Below are positions 1 to 11,800 of a DNA stretch of 64,000 nt, piece after piece. This DNA comes from Branchiostoma floridae. Lineage: Eukaryota; Chordata; Leptocardii; Amphioxiformes; Branchiostomatidae. The notes under the pieces were generated by a model. It was given only the letters and a program-made list of their open reading frames with translations, had not been told where the DNA came from and made no database searches. A program made the position numbers and the translations under genes. The first letter of the stretch is position 1, and each line of letters opens with the position of its first letter. The DNA is taken from contig NC_049981.1 of assembly GCF_000003815.2 (NCBI RefSeq), positions 2,431,880-2,495,879 on the forward strand, in the 5' to 3' direction.

Positions 1-567
1 AGTTGTTCCATTTTACCTTTCAGTCCCAAAGATCTGTCTAAGACTTGTCCAAAATCAGGGGTGCGTACTTTAATTGGGGTGCGTATTTTATTCGAGAATA
101 TACGGTACTCAAACAAATGAACGAGGGGGGGTTTGTAGACAGACATTTCGGACAGCATCCACTCTTCTGTCTGCAACAGATTCTCTCTGATACACCTTAC
201 AAGTTGCTTGAGTAACTTTCGTATTGAGTATCTCAAAAGTGTACAGTCAGAATATGTGGCTATCAAAAATTCAAAGGCAAAACATCTATCAGCTTTTGTT
301 TCATTGAATGCCGTGTATGAATACTGAAATAGGCTCAAATATATCAGATGTTGACAATGCTGTGTGAAATCTTGAACTCTCCCCCACCCAATTCAGCTGA
401 CATGCGAAATCAACCGGTTTTGTACCAGTTTGTTATACACATAAGTTTCCTGCGCTTTGGATCCAGAGTGTGATAGAATGACGCTATGAAAGCCCATGTG
501 ATAACAGATTGACATTAAAAGACAGATTGATAATGACATTAATTGTTACACAAATCCCCCCCCCCAG
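1..567. other. Intronic or upstream sequence of the ROCO gene, no exon recognised
   Basis: I see no convincing exon here. A poly-C/AG acceptor ends at 567 and opens the first visible ROCO exon, so most of this stretch is probably the preceding intron. It holds no recognisable repeat or RNA gene. Confidence 0.5.
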
Positions 568-3500
568 GTCCCAGCTGACTGTCCTGGTACTGCTCAACAC
601 GAGGCTCACCATGCTGCCTGATGACATCGGTGAGCTGTCGAACCTGGAGGTCCTCCGCCTCAGCTTCAACCACATCCGCACCCTCCCGCCGGGCATCGGC
701 AAGTGCCACGCTCTACGCTACCTCGCCGCAGACCACAACGCTCTACGGGAACTCCCCCGCGAGCTCGGCCAGCTCGCTGACACCCTGGTGTCTTTGTTTG
801 TCAACAACAACGAGATCGTCAAGCTGCCGTTCGAGCTGGGCTTGCTGCGGAATCTGCGGTACCTTTCGCTGGAGAACAACCCGATCGAGTTCCCGCAGCC
901 CAACATCCTGCAGCAGCCTCTGCAGCACATCCTGGCGTACCTGCGACCGTACCTGGGAGAGACGGTCGAGGACCGAACTGTCCGCGTGGTGCTCATGGGT
1001 GCGTAGAACTTGTCTGTCTGTTCTGGTGTACATGCACCCGTACCTGGGTGAGACCGTCGAAGACCAAACCATCAGCGTGGGCTCGTGGGTGTGGAATTTG
1101 GGTCCTTTTTGTTCTGTATATGACATCTTGAATATATTCATAAATCATGAATATATTCACTTGCTTGTTTACCTTATAATCTGGGTGATCGATGATGATG
1201 TACGTGTCTTACAGGTGGAAGGGGCGCAGGGAAGACGACGCTTCTACATGGGATGCAGCGTAAGTACTGGATCGGGACCGCCCCCGACCCAGAGAAAACC
1301 GTCTACATCGACATCGCAGACGTGAACCTTACTGAGATCCAGCTGCGAGTGTTTGACCTGGCCGGAGATGCAGACGTATTCCAGACGCAGCTTCCGTTCG
1401 TCCCGCGCCGCTGCCTCTACCTCGTCACCTTTGACCTGAGCGTGGAAGCTGTTGACCCTGACAGTGACCTGACGTTCCAGCTGGAGGCGTCGCTGTCGAA
1501 GATCTGCGAGCATGCACCAATGGCGTACGTAATTCTGGTCGGCACGCATGTGGACGACAAACGACTCACGAAGGACATTCTCGACTACACCTGGGGCAAG
1601 GTGAAGACAGTTCTGTACTTTCAATTTCTCAGAAATTACAGTGAATTAAATTATTGTACACTAGAAATTATTGTGTCACTGTCATTATTATTTTGAATAA
1701 TATAAAGACCAAATACATAAATGTAGTTATGTTCTTTATATCCTTTTTCATGGACACTAAATCTGTACTCCTGTTTTCTTTGTGCCTTGACTTAAGTCAC
1801 CAGACATTCCAGACAATACTATGACTTTCAATACATACATTAGGCAACAAAAAATGACATGCCTCCCTCAATAGATTGTAACCTTCTACCAAGTGTTTAA
1901 AATACTTTATATATACTTTATATACTTCATATTTTTGTGGTTGTATGTAATGTAAATGAATTGTAAGTTCAAGAACAGCATATACATGATTCAGCTAAAA
2001 GGCTGACATTTTAACGACGTAGATAAACCATTGTTTCTTTCCCTTCCCTCCAGGTGAACGCCCTGTTACAGCGAGCGCGCCCGTCACACCGTGAGAACTT
2101 CAGCGGGGAGTCGTCTATCGGGAACTGCCTGCTGTGTCAGAAGGCCGATCACCTCTACCGCGTGGCAGAGACACGGAACGGGCCCGGCTACGTCACGGTC
2201 GACAGCTTTCGACAGAGGACGCAGTCCATAGACTTAGGGCGACGCTGGAGCTTTGGGAAGGCGGACGAATTTGAGTCTCCGCACATCCTGGGGTAATTTT
2301 GCAAATTCAAGATGTGTTTAGTGAAAGTCCTCCTCGGTTAGGGACACTGAATTGCATAGGATTTAGAAAGACTAAAAAGATTCAGAGACATACAATATTT
2401 GCCCATGACATTGTAGATAGTAATGTTTGATGTTGCACTTTGTAGAACAGTCGCTTACAATGGTTAAAACAGTCATGTAACAAATGTGGGCAGTTTAAGA
2501 GACGTAAACAAACAAACAAATAAACATGTTAACAACTCCTTTTAACCGTATACTCCAAACAAATGAACATGGAAACAACCCCTCTTTAACTCGAATGTAA
2601 GTTCATCTGTGATGGTAGTCAACATTATGTTACAATTTTAAGACCATATATCTGTACCTCTTTAACTCCTCTCTGTTATAATCAGTTACTTTGAGGTGAG
2701 CGGAAAGCGACCGTGCCCCAAACCGCTCTTCAGCATCAGTAACCGGATCCACAACGAGAGCATCGAGCAGCTCAAGTACGCCATGGAAGGCTACGCGCAG
2801 CTCCTGCGTGACCCCTGCCCCAACATCCCGAAGAAATGGAGCGAGATGATCCGCTTCCTTCGCTACGAGGCGCCGCAACAGAACGCCCACCTCCAGACGC
2901 ATCCCATCATGCCCTTCGACGTGTACTGCGCCATTGCAATGACTTGTGGGATACTGTCGGAAGAGGAGATCACCGTGATGACTCAGCACTTTCACCAGCA
3001 GGGCGTGTTCCTCCACTACTCCGACTCCCCCGAACTGACCAATCACGTCTTCCTCAGCACAAAGTGGCTAACCAGTCAGCTTGGAAAGCTCCTGTCACAT
3101 GATCATGAACAGCCACCAATCAGTGCAGAAGGTTTCCTTGACCACGACATCCTGCCCAAGGTGAATGAGTAAATGGTTAATTTGGTATAGACATCCGGTA
3201 GCCAAAGGTGGAATCGCATACCACTGACAATGCAGTATAAACAGTTTGTAAATAACAGCATGGAAATCTTATTGAGTAAATTGTCATCATCAATAGACAT
3301 TAAGATCAAATATGCAAACAACAAACAATAGTGCCTACACAGATTGAATGTCTCCTCCTCATGTGCTATCTTTCAGTAATGGAAGATATGGGATGGGCAA
3401 GTTTGTTTGTTTGTTTATTCTGTATTTAACCAGGGCGAAAGCACTAGCATATCACCTGGCGGCGTTTTTCAAAGCCCCTTGGGGAGAACCCAGAACATGA

Positions 3501-5479
3501 GTCATAGATAAAGTTCAACAAAAACAAATTAACTTCAATAACATAATCATATATCAAGTTCTATGAAACCACATTACTTATTAAGTAACATAAACATAAC
3601 CAGATTTAACTGACATAACAAGTCTCTGTATCTGTTTGCTTTCCACTTTCATAAGTCTGTCTGAGTTCCTTTTGGTCATGCTTTTGCCATCTCTTATCCT
3701 TAGGTGTGGGCAGATGTGGAGGAAAGGTACCACGGGACGCTGCTTGCCCTCTTCCGCCATGTTGGAATCAGCGTGAAGGTCTGCGATACAGAGCGAGACG
3801 TTTTCCCTGGGCGAATCCCAGCGTGTCGTCCTGATGACGACATCTGGAATGCAGACCTGGCGCCGGAGGAGAGCCAGATTACGTCGGTTTTCAGCTTCAG
3901 TCGGTACCCGCTCTCGTTCTTCTCCTCGCTGGTTGCGGCAGTGGAGCGAGACCGCGCCCATTCCAAGCTGCTTGTGAAAAACCCAGCGGTGTACCGACAG
4001 AACTGTGTAGTGTACGTCAGCAGCAGCGTCCCCACGGGCTGCGCCGTGTGTCGTAAGCGGAACCTCTCCCACGGTGATGCCTGGCACCTACGGGAGGCAG
4101 AGATACCCGACACCACAGCCGCTGGGCAGGAGGATGATCGCGAGGATTCCCGTATTGCTCATCTCTTGGATGTACCAGAGTTTTCGGAGGAGCAAAAATC
4201 CCGATCGACATCGTCTGAGTCACTCAATGTGCAGGAGGAACCGGAGTTACCCGAGGCAGATCAGCAGAAATCGCCGGCAGTCATCTTCGACAGCTCAGAT
4301 AGCGAGAGTTCGAAAACTGACTTTGTGGCCACCCAGAAGATGCACTTCTATCTGAACCCGAAGAGTCGGAGTTTAGAGGTCATAGTTCGAGGGGAGCGGC
4401 CATGCTGCGGGATGGAGCACGTGCGGGAAATCCTGGCAGGAATCTTCATGGGAAAACCCAGGTTGACACATCAGGAGAAGGTGGTCTGCCCCTGCTGCCT
4501 GCTAGAGGGAAAACCCGCCCCTGCATTCTTCGCTCGCGACCCAGATATGGAGCCAGACGGGGTGCGGGCCACCCACCAGAACAGCCACCAGCAGGACGGG
4601 GAGGAGATCACCTGTCGAAACAGCCATCAGCTGGGCACCTGGCGTGACCTTCTGAAAGGGACGATACCAGAGAGCTTCCGTGCCAGAATGCGATGTGGTA
4701 ACCATGGTGATGCCGACTCCACGGACAGTATTGTGTGTCCCGCCTGTGTTCTGGAGAGGCACCCAGAACCAGCGGTGTTCGAACACGACGAGGTTGGCAC
4801 AGAAGAGCAGAAGCCGCTGGTGTGTCAGAACGGCCACGAGCTGGGGACCTGGGGAGACATCGCTAACGGGAAGATCCCAGAGAAATACCTGCAGCACCGG
4901 GAGGGGACGGAGAACGGAACAGATCTCCCTCAGAAGGTCACAAACAGAAACAGCGCGGAGGTCACAGAACAGCAAGTCATACAGCACACCCCGTCGCTTA
5001 CCAACCAGTCTCATGACAGGAAAGAGGAAACAGCAGAAACAGCAGTAACCATGAAAACAAACTTGGAGAATATAAACGGCAACACAAACAACAACAACAA
5101 CAACAAAGACGCAGTGGGTTCATTTCCATTGCTGGAACAGATGCAAAGAATGATGGGAGAGAGCCCCTCAGATGAGGCTTTGATGAACCTTGCTCAAACA
5201 GAATCACTTTCCGACCCACCAAACCCCACCTCGCGAAGTCCCGACTCACCGCGTACCTCCAAACGGAAAAGCTATTCTGAAGACTACCCCCAGGAGCAGA
5301 ACCCATTCGACGAGCCCACTTGTACTTACAACAGCCCCTCCCAGCAGTATCCAGAGGAACTGAACCCATTTGAGGAAGTGGAGGAGCGAGTGGCGACAAT
5401 CCAGGTCGATGAAATGTACATAAGCAGTCCCCTTGCCAACTCCAGTGTGCTGGGTCCTGAGGACAGTGCTGTGCAGTAG
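568..5479 (+). CDS. ROCO protein (LRR-Roc-COR, MFHAS1-like), 5' partial
   Basis: Six exons: 568-998, 1215-1600, 2054-2292, 2686-3160 and 3704-5479, plus missing 5' exons; all visible junction phases agree and give 1,101 residues to the stop. Exon 568-998 carries five to six leucine-rich repeats (LxxLPxxIGxLxxL type). The Roc GTPase follows: P-loop GGRGAGKTT formed across the 998/1215 junction, switch II DLAGD, and the G4-like VGTHVD. Exons 2054-3160 hold the COR-like dimerisation region (YFEVSGK, then IPKKWSEM). No kinase domain follows, which fits MFHAS1-type ROCO proteins, known as cytosolic GTPases linked to innate and Toll-like-receptor signalling. The last exon adds a long tail with three Cys/His-rich modules (pattern CxxCxLE..P..A.F and CxNxHxLGTWxD) at about 4400-4900 and a low-complexity Asn/Ser/Pro end. 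Family is confident; the exact orthologue is not. The third exon listed ends with CTGG before GTAATT. Confidence 0.88.
1031..1095 (+). pseudogene. Decayed tandem copy of the end of the ROCO LRR exon
   Basis: Just 33 bases after the donor at 999, the intron repeats the exon's last ~65 bases (PYLGETVEDRTVRV read as PYLGETVEDQTISV). The copy has lost a clean donor. It is a partial exon duplication, not an extra exon that I can support. Confidence 0.75.
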
Positions 5480-7100
5480 CGCCCCCCTGCAGGTCCCAGC
5501 AGAACTGAACATACTGATGCAGTAAAGTGCAGATTGTGCACATTATTTGTGACTATTGATTAAGGATCATTGATTGTATGTCATTTATTGATAGTTATAG
5601 ATGACTACCAGTAGCGACTGGTCAGCACTGGGTACTTGCCTGTACTTAATAGTTATGACTATGCTAAAGAATTTCAGGTGAATGTGCATCCACAAATAGT
5701 TTCATTCAAACCCCACCAAAGCTGCTTCAAACATTAATGCTTGAAACAGTAGACCCAGGAGTATATGCTGTATATTCTATATAGATAAAATCTAGATCTT
5801 TACATAATATATTCTGTATTCACGAATTAAAGGAGGTTAATTAAATCTATCCAGTTTTCTGGACCCACCAAACTCCTTTATATGCAGGAGGGTGACAAAA
5901 CTGGCCTTAGACCCACCAATGTGTGCAGTAAAGTACTGATGAGGCCTTTTCTAATCACCCCCAAGCCAACCACCTTTGGGCACTTTGGAATAGTCCGGAC
6001 CCACTTATTGCTGCTAGACCAAACCAAGTGTTTGGATATTAGGGGGTGAATGAGAGCAAAGGAAAACAAACAAAGAAACTCAACTGTTACTTGAGAAGCT
6101 CTTTAATGCTAGTATTACAAACAGATGAAGTTGTGGAGACCAAAAAGCCATTTCAGATGTTTGAATGATTCAGTGTAACAAAACTTCCCACCGACTCCGC
6201 CCAGGGGTTTATAGATTTGTATCAAAAGAGAGGAGAATAAGTTTTAAACTTTTCCCTTTTAGAATTTTGTGTTTGTTCATGTGTCTCCATGACGTGTTAA
6301 TCAAAGATTTGACTCCAGTCGCGCCTTTTCTTGTTTCTGCATGTTTAAAATGATGTTCGTTAATTATTTTTGTTGTAAAGAAAGGTTCAGAACTTGGAAT
6401 TTTAAGCAGTTTCCAAAATGCCCTTGTTTTAGATTGGCCATGTTGTTGGTAGTGGTTTTTATGTCATTCTATATGAGTACTTGAGTACTTTCATGACAGA
6501 AATAGATATTGATTAGAAGAACACAAAATGTCAGAAGTATCTACATCAACATATATAAGCAAACTTGTTTGTACATGTTTTTATCAGGCTAGAAAGTAAA
6601 TAGATCATTGAATTACCCTTATGATATCTTTTAAAATGTTTCTGTAAGTAATGAATCATATGCAAAGGCTAGATTCTGTGCTGGATGTCAGTATTATGTG
6701 TTGTTTGTGTATTATTTATTTATAATGCCAACAGATAATTATTGTTTTTTTTTTTCAAATGTGTATTGTATTTTATATTGTTATGGTGTTGATGGTACTT
6801 TTGTTCATTGGTTCATTCATTTTTCTTTCCATTCTACATTTGTCCTTGCTCAAAATGCCCACCTATTTTTTATTTTTTATTTGCATGCATCATGATTGTA
6901 CATGTAGGTAGACATTCATGAAGCAACTTGAAATTTTACAAGCAGAAATTTGCTGCCGCGTGAGCTAAAGTGGAAAAACATTATATTTAAAGCCCAACAA
7001 CTTGAAGAAAATCTAATGAAGACTTGGAGCATTGAAAGTTGGAAATTTACACGTTAGTTGCCACTTGGCAGCTGATAAGTTTAACTGAATTGGAGTGCTA

Positions 7101-7586
7101 CAGTCAAACCTGCCCAAGACGACCACCCGGGGGACCGGAAAAAAGCGGTCGATTTGGACAGGTGGTCGCTGAGAAGAGTATCGACTCAAAACATGCCCGA
7201 TGGAAAGTATAAATGGTTTCCATTGTGCTTAATGGCATAAAGCAAGCACACTGCATGCATGCAAATTAGCGAGGTCTTTAATCTCAAATACAACAGACAC
7301 ACTGTAAACCTGTAAATTTAACCCCAAAATCCGACGAAAAATGGCCGATTTCAGCACAAAATCGTGCTAGTTATCATCAAAAATCGATGAAAACCTCAAT
7401 TTTGAAAATGATGCGGTCGTTATGGGTCCCAATTTGAGTCCGTCGCGGTCACGTTGGCCAGGTGGTCGTTGAGAAAAGGTCGCTTAATGCTTACGTCAAT
7501 GGGAAAATAAATCGGGACCGAGAAAAAGTGGTCGAAATGGCCAGGTGGTCGCTGAGAAGAGGTGGTCGCTCGGGCAGGTTTGACTG
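7101..7586. mobile_element. MITE with TA target duplication (Tc1/mariner-like ends)
   Basis: Ends are inverted repeats starting CAGTCAAACCTGCC, flanked by TA on both sides (7099-7100 and 7587-7588). The interior carries further inverted GGTGGTCGCTGAGAAGAG motifs and no ORF. A longer relative in the opposite orientation lies at 24863-25736. The TA duplication suggests mobilisation by a Tc1/mariner-type transposase; that is inference. Confidence 0.85.
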
Positions 7587-8422
7587 TACTTAAGTACTAT
7601 GTGTAGAACTGTATAACAAGCTTTTGTGATTTACTCTCATTGTTGTTCGCTAAAAAAATTGTAGAAAAAATTCTAACTGCTAACACTTTCCAGGGAACCG
7701 AAGTATTTTCAGCACAGTTTCTGTACCTTCAGTGTTAGTGAAGTTTGTAATTGTTGTATGCTCCAAACAGAAGTGGAAATAGATTTTTATGAATGTCACA
7801 TGCTTGATTTTGGTGTCTTTTATTGTTGACTGATTTATTGTGACGTTACAGCCATAAATGACATCATTTGGGCTCCCAAAACTGGTGCAAAAATATTAAA
7901 GTTTGTTCCCCAAAAAAAGTTGCCTATATCATCTCATTCTCAATGCAATGGCCGTTTTGCTGGGCTGAATTCTGAGATGAAACAGCAAAACCATATTGAC
8001 CTGGAATCTGAAATGGGATTTCTGACAAAATGTTGCAGTGCAACAGCGCCCTCTATCAACTATGATATGAACTGCAGCCTCGGAGATGCACAGTCAGAAA
8101 CCTGCGCGGTCTTGTCAGGTTTCTTTCCCAAAGGGCCATATAATCATTTGACCTAAGAGAATGACAATAATTTTTCACAACACGTCAAAAATGCGTTTGG
8201 GTATGAACCCTTGCTCTCTGATCTTTACACGCGATGGAAGAAGTTAGAGTTTGTACTGAGTTACTTGTCAGTCCCACTTGTATTTCTCTAAGATTAATTC
8301 CCCTTCCCCAAAAGCAGCTCAAGTCAATTCCTAACTACAGATTCAGAATTGCGTTTCTAAGTACGCAGGCTTTCTTGGTGTACCTCACAATGTCATCATT
8401 TCCATGTTTATATATTGTAAGT

Positions 8423-8515
8423 AAAAACTATAATTGATGATTGAGCCCTATCATACTGTGTTGGTTAAACAGTTTAACACAGTATGATAGGGCTCAATCA
8501 TCAATTATAGTTTTT
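8423..8515. repeat. Perfect 40-bp inverted repeat with 13-nt loop
   Basis: Arm 8423-8462 is the exact reverse complement of arm 8476-8515, checked base by base. The loop 8463-8475 itself contains part of a shorter GTTAAAC/GTTTAAC palindrome. It sits about 180 bases upstream of the CECR2-like promoter region. It could be a foldback element remnant, a young micro-inversion duplication, or a hairpin RNA source. Confidence 0.95.
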
Positions 8516-8679
8516 AATTCCCAGTCACTGATATCACAGTATTTTGATTTGAACGGTTCATGATCCAGCACTTCAAATTCAGTACTTAAGATCTAAAATC
8601 CTATAGATTTTGGACTATTTTTTCAATCGGTAATCAAATTTGGCACTAAATTATCCTCCTGTCGTGAAGATTTACGACG

Positions 8680-8890
8680 CTCTCACACTACTACTTCTCA
8701 GCATTCCCTTGCATGGATCCCGCCAAATCGCCGTCCCAGCGGACCAATCAGGGGGCGTGTAGCGGGTCACGTGAGGCGAAGTTGACCTACGTGATCAGCA
8801 ACCTTCGATGTTGGCCGTGTCCAGAATGGCGGAAATCTCGGCCTTTCGCGCTTCTTTCCCCGCCCTGTCGTGATACAGCCGCGCCAGAGG
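8680..8890 (+). promoter_or_regulatory. CpG-rich promoter and 5' UTR of the CECR2-like/BCL9 gene
   Basis: Base composition switches abruptly from AT-rich to CpG-rich at about 8680 and stays so to about 9100. The stretch has a CCAAT-box motif (CCAATCAGG, ~8745), a CACGTG E-box (~8768) and a YY1-like AGAATGGCGG (~8823). It precedes the short first coding exon. No TATA box is obvious. Transcription start is not determined. Confidence 0.55.
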
Positions 8891-11800
8891 ATGCCGAGAG
8901 CCCGGAAGAATGCAGGTGAGGTGCCGTGCGCGGCGTGTGGGCGGCGGGGGTCGCGCGGAGGGCCGAAGAGATGCGCAGGGGGAGGGGTGAAGGGAGGGTG
9001 GGTGCCATGTTGGTCCGAGCTCAGACGGTCTGCATGCTTGCATGAGATCGTCGCTGTGGTGGAACTGGCTCCGTGTTTACGTGATCGCGTCATGTGAGAG
9101 GTAAACAGACCCTACACGCTACAAACCACGCAAACATCGCCGCTCCAGTCGGCTATTAACGGCCTCCAACCCGTCGGAATCGCTCCCCAAAACCCGGGGT
9201 GTGTAGCTCTGGCCGCCTCTGTTTACTACAGTTTGATACCTTCTGTATAGATATGCAAACGCCCCCCTCCCCCTTCTCCATTCACACTCACCCCTCCCAC
9301 TGTATAGTTTACACAAACGTGTGTCACACATTCACACACACAAACACATCATAGAGCTGATTAGTAACACGCGTCCATTCTGTTTGGGATTCTTCCCACT
9401 AAACAGTTTGTGCAGAAACTGGTTTGTTTGGGTGTGTAAGGGGGGATTCTTTAGGTTGTTTTGTTTTCATTTGCAGGACAACTTTCACCTATTTGAGTCT
9501 GACTTTGCATTTTTTTCTCCAACATCTTCTTCAGTGATAATCAGTGATATGTAGTTTGATATTCTATATTGACCAATATAGAACAATAGTCATATTGCAA
9601 TCATATCCTATCAAATTTACTTTCTGTCTTGCAGGTATTTTTTGTTCACAAATGCATGCATCTTTCCCCACCCAAGTTTGAGTTTGTTGTATACTTGTTT
9701 ATTTTTTTGTCTACATGTGACTTTTGGTGAAATGTTGTCACTCATTTCATTTTGAAGATTTGACATTCATTAAACTGTAGATTCATTTAATTTTTCGATG
9801 TTTTTTTTCTGGAGTATTAAGAGAATGGGGATTTTCAAGATGTTTTTAGACACACAGTTTAAATGATTATGTAGTGCACAGTAGACAACTTATAAGACAC
9901 ATATTCACAGCGTTGTAAATTCACGATAAAGAAGAAACAGTAAAGATAAAACCACCGCAAACATGTCAAGATTTCCAATACTGATACTGAAAGAAAGCAT
10001 GCCCCTATATTGTCCTCTACAGCACAATACAAATTCGTCTCAAATTATCAATTCTATCAATCAGCGTCTGAAAGACATTTATTTTCAAACTTTTTTAAGA
10101 GAGATACACAATGACAACAAAGGTGGATCCGCTAAAAACAAATTGAGGTCTTACAGACTGTTCAAGTCCACTTATAATGTGGAACAATACCTGGATATTG
10201 ACAATATTCGGCACAGGACGGCCGTCACAAAACTACGAGTCAGTTGCCACAAGTTACACATCGAAACCGGAAGACATAACCGCACTCCTCTAGAACAACG
10301 AATATGTAGATACTGCAATCTAGATAAGTTAGAAGACGAACATCATTTTGTAGTAGAATGTAGTTTGTACAAGTGGGTTTATGAGCTGGTGGCCTGGGTT
10401 CGGCACAGGTTTGAATCCCGAGAGCCAGTAAACTGTTCCTACTCACCTCTTCAGCTCCCACACCAGGAATCGAACCCAGGCCTTGGTGGTGAGAGCGCCA
10501 AATCCTAACCACTAGACCACTGTTTCTACTGGTCTCTTACAGTATATTGCCCCAAACACCTTCATAGACCCTAACTCTCATCAACAAGCTTTAAGTCTGA
10601 TGGACTCTTTGATATTTTTTTAGACATTGCCTCCAGTGAGAGAAGTCTTATATTAACGTGTTAGCTAGTGCTGCATATCTAAACTCATATTCAGGTTCAG
10701 GCCAGGATTCAGGATCGGGTCTGGACTCGTAAATACAAGCAAATTACAGGGATATAATGTTAAAAAGAAAGCCACTGTTTTCGGTCATTTTTCTACATTA
10801 TGAGTTGAGTCTACCTCGTTACACTGCATAGCAATATTTACAATGTATGGATACGACTTTGTTGCGAGGTGAGGACGTCTTGAAATATGCGCACTTCCCA
10901 CCGCCGCTTGAGTTGCCCGCCATTTTATTCAACTCTCCGGTGAACCAAAGTGTGCTTTAGAACGCGTTCGGTGGTTTGCTCGAATCGTTACTGAAGTTTG
11001 TTGAAAGTCCCTGCTAAGCTCCGAAGATCTGCGACCGCAAAGGTCGATTCGGAAATCTACGGCCGTCTTACTTCCAGAAGTAAGGGCTTACTTTGGCGTT
11101 GTTGATTAGCGCTAGAAATGTGAAAAAATGATGCAGATAAGTTTGAAAAAAGTTACAAATGTCAATCTGACTGGAGATTTTAAAGTTTGAACAGAAAATT
11201 TGAAATTTGAAGTCAGTAGTTGACACAAAGGGTCAGTAATGAACACAAAATGTTGTTGTCTTTTTTACAGTGCAAATTTCACTTACTATGGAAGGTTGTA
11301 GATGGTTTAGAACAAAAAATAGTATATAAGTAAGATTGCTTTTTGCATGTCCGGACTTGGTTTCCGACATTTAGTTGTTCAATGTTCAATGTTCAATGTT
11401 TTATTTTATTAAGGTTCTCGCGGGCAAACACACATTCACCCGAATTTTGACCTTATTACACACGTCAGGCTTACCAAAGCCACACAAAACACATAATAAC
11501 AACAGCTGCATACAAACAACGACTTGTAGATTCCAGTTAACATTTGTATAACATACATAATAGATTAAAATCAACGTATTGGAAAACGGTACCGAGTTAA
11601 CAAGCAGTACAGGAATGGCTAACAACAAGTGTTAATAGCACTACTGTGTAACCTTCTTGTTGTATAGACGGATGGCGCTATGGAGGAAGGACTTGCTGAG
11701 TCTCTTAGTACGGGCTTTTGGTAAACTGATTGTCCTAGAGTTTCTAAGTGTGCGTCCCGTGGCCCCTGTTCTTGTGGGTGGAACCATGTCATGTAGGGGG

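Larger units (their letters stand above)
5480..8690. other. ROCO 3' UTR and intergenic DNA
   Basis: The stop at 5477-5479 is followed by AT-rich sequence without supported genes. The transcript end is unresolved; ATTAAA at about 5826 is one candidate poly(A) signal. It also contains a MITE at 7101-7586 and a perfect hairpin at 8423-8515, listed separately. Confidence 0.5.

Noticed and set aside
10461..10523. Functional tRNA-Glu gene on the minus strand
   Set aside because: A and B boxes and anticodon loop are recognisable, but the acceptor stem does not pair; better explained as a SINE head.
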